DNA of 64,000 nucleotides, from NCBI RefSeq assembly GCF_000718775.1, contig NZ_JOCB01000035.1, forward strand, positions 1 through 64,000, read 5' to 3'. Under the pieces are notes generated by a model. It had not been told where the DNA came from. It was given only the letters and a program-made list of their open reading frames with translations, and made no database searches. The DNA is from Streptomyces sp. NRRL S-31 (GTDB lineage Bacteria > Actinomycetota > Actinomycetes > Streptomycetales > Streptomycetaceae). Below, piece by piece: positions 62,101-64,000 of this stretch; positions within the stretch are counted from its first letter, which is position 1; each line of letters begins with the position of its first letter. A program made the translations under genes and the position numbers.

Positions 62101-64000
62101 ATGACCACCGGAGTGATCCCCGGGGGGCAGCCCCCGGAGCCACAGCCGACGGACGCGCCGATGCCGCGGCAGCGGCGCGAGCCGCCCGGCGAGCCAGCCC
62201 TGCATGCCGACGAACGGCCGAGGAGTCCTGTGATCACCGCGCGCGCGGCCGCCAGTTTCGAGCCCGTCGGACGATCCGTCGCGACCGCCCGGTCCTTCGT
62301 CCGCGACACCCTCCAGGGGTGGGGGTTCGCCGACATCGTCGACGACGCCGTCGTCCTCACCAGCGAGCTGGTCACCAACGCGGTCGTCCACGCTGGCACG
62401 CACGCGGAGGTGCTCTGCCTGCGCACCGAGGAAGGCGTGCGCATCGAGGTCTCCGACCGCTACCCGGAGCGGGAGGTCCCCCTCCAGACCTCCGTCGCCG
62501 CCATGGGCAGCCCAGACCGCGAGGGCGGGCGGGGACTCCAGCTCTGCGCGGCCCTCGCCACCCGCTGGGGCGTCGACTACACCCCCACCCACAAGAACGT
62601 CTGGTTCCAGCTCGACCTGCCCGAACGCCCGGTCGGCACCCGTGCCGCGGGCCCGGCCCTCCCCGCCGACCTGCTGCCCCTGGCCGACGGCCGGGTCCGC
62701 GTCGCCGTGCTCCAGGTCGACCGCAAGGGCGGCATCAGCGCGTGGAACGAGGACGCGGAGGAACTGTTCGGCTACCCGGCCGCCGACGTCATCGGCAAGC
62801 CCCTCACCGAGCTGGCGGCCTGGCCGCACACCCCCGGCACCGGCACCGGCATCGCCGAGGCCTTCCGGCTCTCCCGCTGGGAGGGCACCTACGGCATCCG
62901 CGGCGCCGACGGCCGCGTGGCCCGGGTGTACGCCTCGCACCTCCGGGTCCGTGACACCGGCGGCGAACCCTCGACCGTCTGCCTCCTGGTCCGCGACGAC
63001 GAGCGCGCGGTCCTCCAGACCCCGCCGCGCGTCCCGGCCGGCGACCAGCCGCAGTCCGCCGACGGGCAGAACACCGACCCCTTCGAGGTGTTCATCGGCT
63101 CCCCCGCCCCGGACGACCTGGACGGACTGCTCCAGCGCACGGTGGAACGCGCCCGCGACATGCTCGACGGCGACTCCGCGTTCCTGCTGCTCGCCACCGA
63201 CGACGAGACCGAACTGGAGGTGCGAGCCTCCACCGGCCTGCCCTCCGCCCGCCAGCGCTTCGCGCGCGTGCCGGTCGAGGCGGGCCCCGGCCGCTACGGC
63301 TCGGCCCGCATGCCCGCCGTCCACGACGACCTCGCCGCCGTCCCCGGCGCCGTGCCCCTGCTCGCCGGCACCGGTATGCGCTCGGTCGTCACCGTCCCGC
63401 TGAAGGTCGAGGGCCGCCTCACCGGCTCGCTCGGCGTCGCGGCCGAGGCGCCCGGCCGCTACAGCAACGAGGAGGCTCTGCGCCTCCAGTTCGCCGCCGA
63501 CCGCATCGCGCTGGCCGTCGAGTCCGCCCGCCTCGGCGAACTGGAACGGCTGCGCCGCGGCTCCCTGAGCTTCCTGGTCGAGGCGTCCGACCTGCTGGCC
63601 GGCACCCTGGACCGGGACCAGACGCTGGCCCTGATGGCCCAGATGACGGTCCCCACGCTGGCCACCTGGTGCGCGGTGTACACCATCGCCGACCAGGCGT
63701 CGGAGCCGTACCTGTCGTACGTCCTGCACGAGGACGAGGAACTCATCGACGGCATCAAGTCGTTGCTGTCGAAGGTCTCCCCGCCGGACCCGGTGCCCAC
63801 ACCGGGCGCCCGGGTCTGGACGGCCCCGGGCGAGGTCGCCCACCAGGCGGCCCTGCGCAGTTCCATGCGCAGCCTGGGCCTGGCCGGCGGTCCCACGCAC
63901 CAGGTCGCCTCCGCCATCGGCCCGACGCTCGCCACGGCCTCCGCGGTGGGCGGCGAGACGGTCGTGCTGCCGCTGGTCGCCCGCAACCGCGTCATCGGCA
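62101..64000 (+). CDS. osaC: OsaC-type multidomain anti-sigma/phosphatase regulator (partial, 3' end outside)
   Basis: The frame from the ATG at 62101 stays open to the edge (633 codons). Seen: an HATPase_c_2/RsbW-like kinase domain (about 42-180; VVLTSELVTNAVVHAGTHAE and DREGGRGLQLCAALATRWGV), a PAS domain (about 195-300; VLQVDRKGGISAWNEDAEELFGYP, split), and a GAF domain (about 335-480), followed by a second GAF-like region. A PP2C phosphatase domain is expected beyond the edge. In S. coelicolor OsaC is needed to return sigma-B to normal after osmotic stress (from memory). Divergent from osaA. No strong ribosome site precedes the ATG. Confidence 0.88.
   Translation, partial: MTTGVIPGGQPPEPQPTDAPMPRQRREPPGEPALHADERPRSPVITARAAASFEPVGRSVATARSFVRDTLQGWGFADIVDDAVVLTSELVTNAVVHAGTHAEVLCLRTEEGVRIEVSDRYPEREVPLQTSVAAMGSPDREGGRGLQLCAALATRWGVDYTPTHKNVWFQLDLPERPVGTRAAGPALPADLLPLADGRVRVAVLQVDRKGGISAWNEDAEELFGYPAADVIGKPLTELAAWPHTPGTGTGIAEAFRLSRWEGTYGIRGADGRVARVYASHLRVRDTGGEPSTVCLLVRDDERAVLQTPPRVPAGDQPQSADGQNTDPFEVFIGSPAPDDLDGLLQRTVERARDMLDGDSAFLLLATDDETELEVRASTGLPSARQRFARVPVEAGPGRYGSARMPAVHDDLAAVPGAVPLLAGTGMRSVVTVPLKVEGRLTGSLGVAAEAPGRYSNEEALRLQFAADRIALAVESARLGELERLRRGSLSFLVEASDLLAGTLDRDQTLALMAQMTVPTLATWCAVYTIADQASEPYLSYVLHEDEELIDGIKSLLSKVSPPDPVPTPGARVWTAPGEVAHQAALRSSMRSLGLAGGPTHQVASAIGPTLATASAVGGETVVLPLVARNRVIG

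Noticed and set aside
1..64000. tRNA, rRNA, insertion sequences, phage genes
   Set aside because: No transposase, integrase, terminal inverted repeats or tRNA cloverleaf with CCA-type end was noticed; a tRNAscan and IS search would be decisive.

Overview
The window is about 72% G+C, with near-saturated G/C third codon positions, many GTG starts, leaderless-looking promoters and few gaps. Gene content and order (rsh, dapF, miaA, miaB, gluABCD with gluRK, recX-recA, lhr-nei, dps, clgR-cinA-pgsA-rimO, ftsK, osaABC) point to a Streptomyces chromosome core. From memory this matches the S. coelicolor interval around SCO5747-SCO5794 read backwards; no alignment was run. Both ends are open: position 1 lies just past the 3' end of rsh, and osaC runs off the right edge.

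Regions. 0.1-9 kb: housekeeping genes, mostly minus strand: an RSH ppGpp enzyme with an intact hydrolase and an eroded synthetase, dapF (lysine/peptidoglycan), a membrane protein, miaA, a LigB-fold protein without its usual histidine, and miaB, plus a plus-strand pair that includes an orphan MT0933-type antitoxin. 9-19.6 kb: a more accessory block: an ImmA/IrrE-type metalloprotease overlapping a 7-TM MAB_1171c-like protein; an SDR; a polysaccharide-attack cluster (ricin-lectin GH18-type chitinase, GH12 endoglucanase with CBM2, AA10 lytic polysaccharide monooxygenase with CBM2); a Kef-type antiporter; and small regulators. The chitinase promoter carries a DasR-like site (GlcNAc control) and the endoglucanase promoter an exact CebR-type palindrome (cellobiose control).

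19.8-27.3 kb: a MazG-like pyrophosphohydrolase, a TAXI-type binding protein whose 3' end is tandemly duplicated, the two-component pair gluK/gluR, and divergently the glutamate ABC transporter gluABCD ending in a strong terminator. 27.4-34.7 kb: an FAD monooxygenase, a 0.77-kb gene-free stretch containing a degenerate minisatellite, a cysteine dioxygenase-rhodanese pair, and an FtsX-type permease without a neighbouring ATPase. 33.8-36.9 kb: recX-recA with a LexA-type SOS box, then a frameshifted membrane-protein pseudogene.

37-48.3 kb: an AI-2E family protein, DUF3046, a toroid-fold protein, the DNA-repair pair lhr-nei2, an SDR with palindromic operators, a small membrane protein and a Dps ferritin. 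47.9-55.1 kb: a minus-strand run ftsK, RodZ-like HTH gene, rimO-pgsA-cinA (overlapping starts and stops) and clgR, linking cell division, phospholipid synthesis and Clp proteolysis. 55.2-64 kb: the osmoadaptation locus: osaB (DNA-binding-less response regulator), osaA (a soluble hybrid kinase with about 12 HAMP units) and divergent osaC (partial). No rRNA, tRNA, IS element, prophage, CRISPR array or classical biosynthetic cluster was seen. Notable unexplained items are the protease/7-TM pair, the eroded RSH synthetase, the repeats at 21.3 and 29.2 kb, and the predicted operators.
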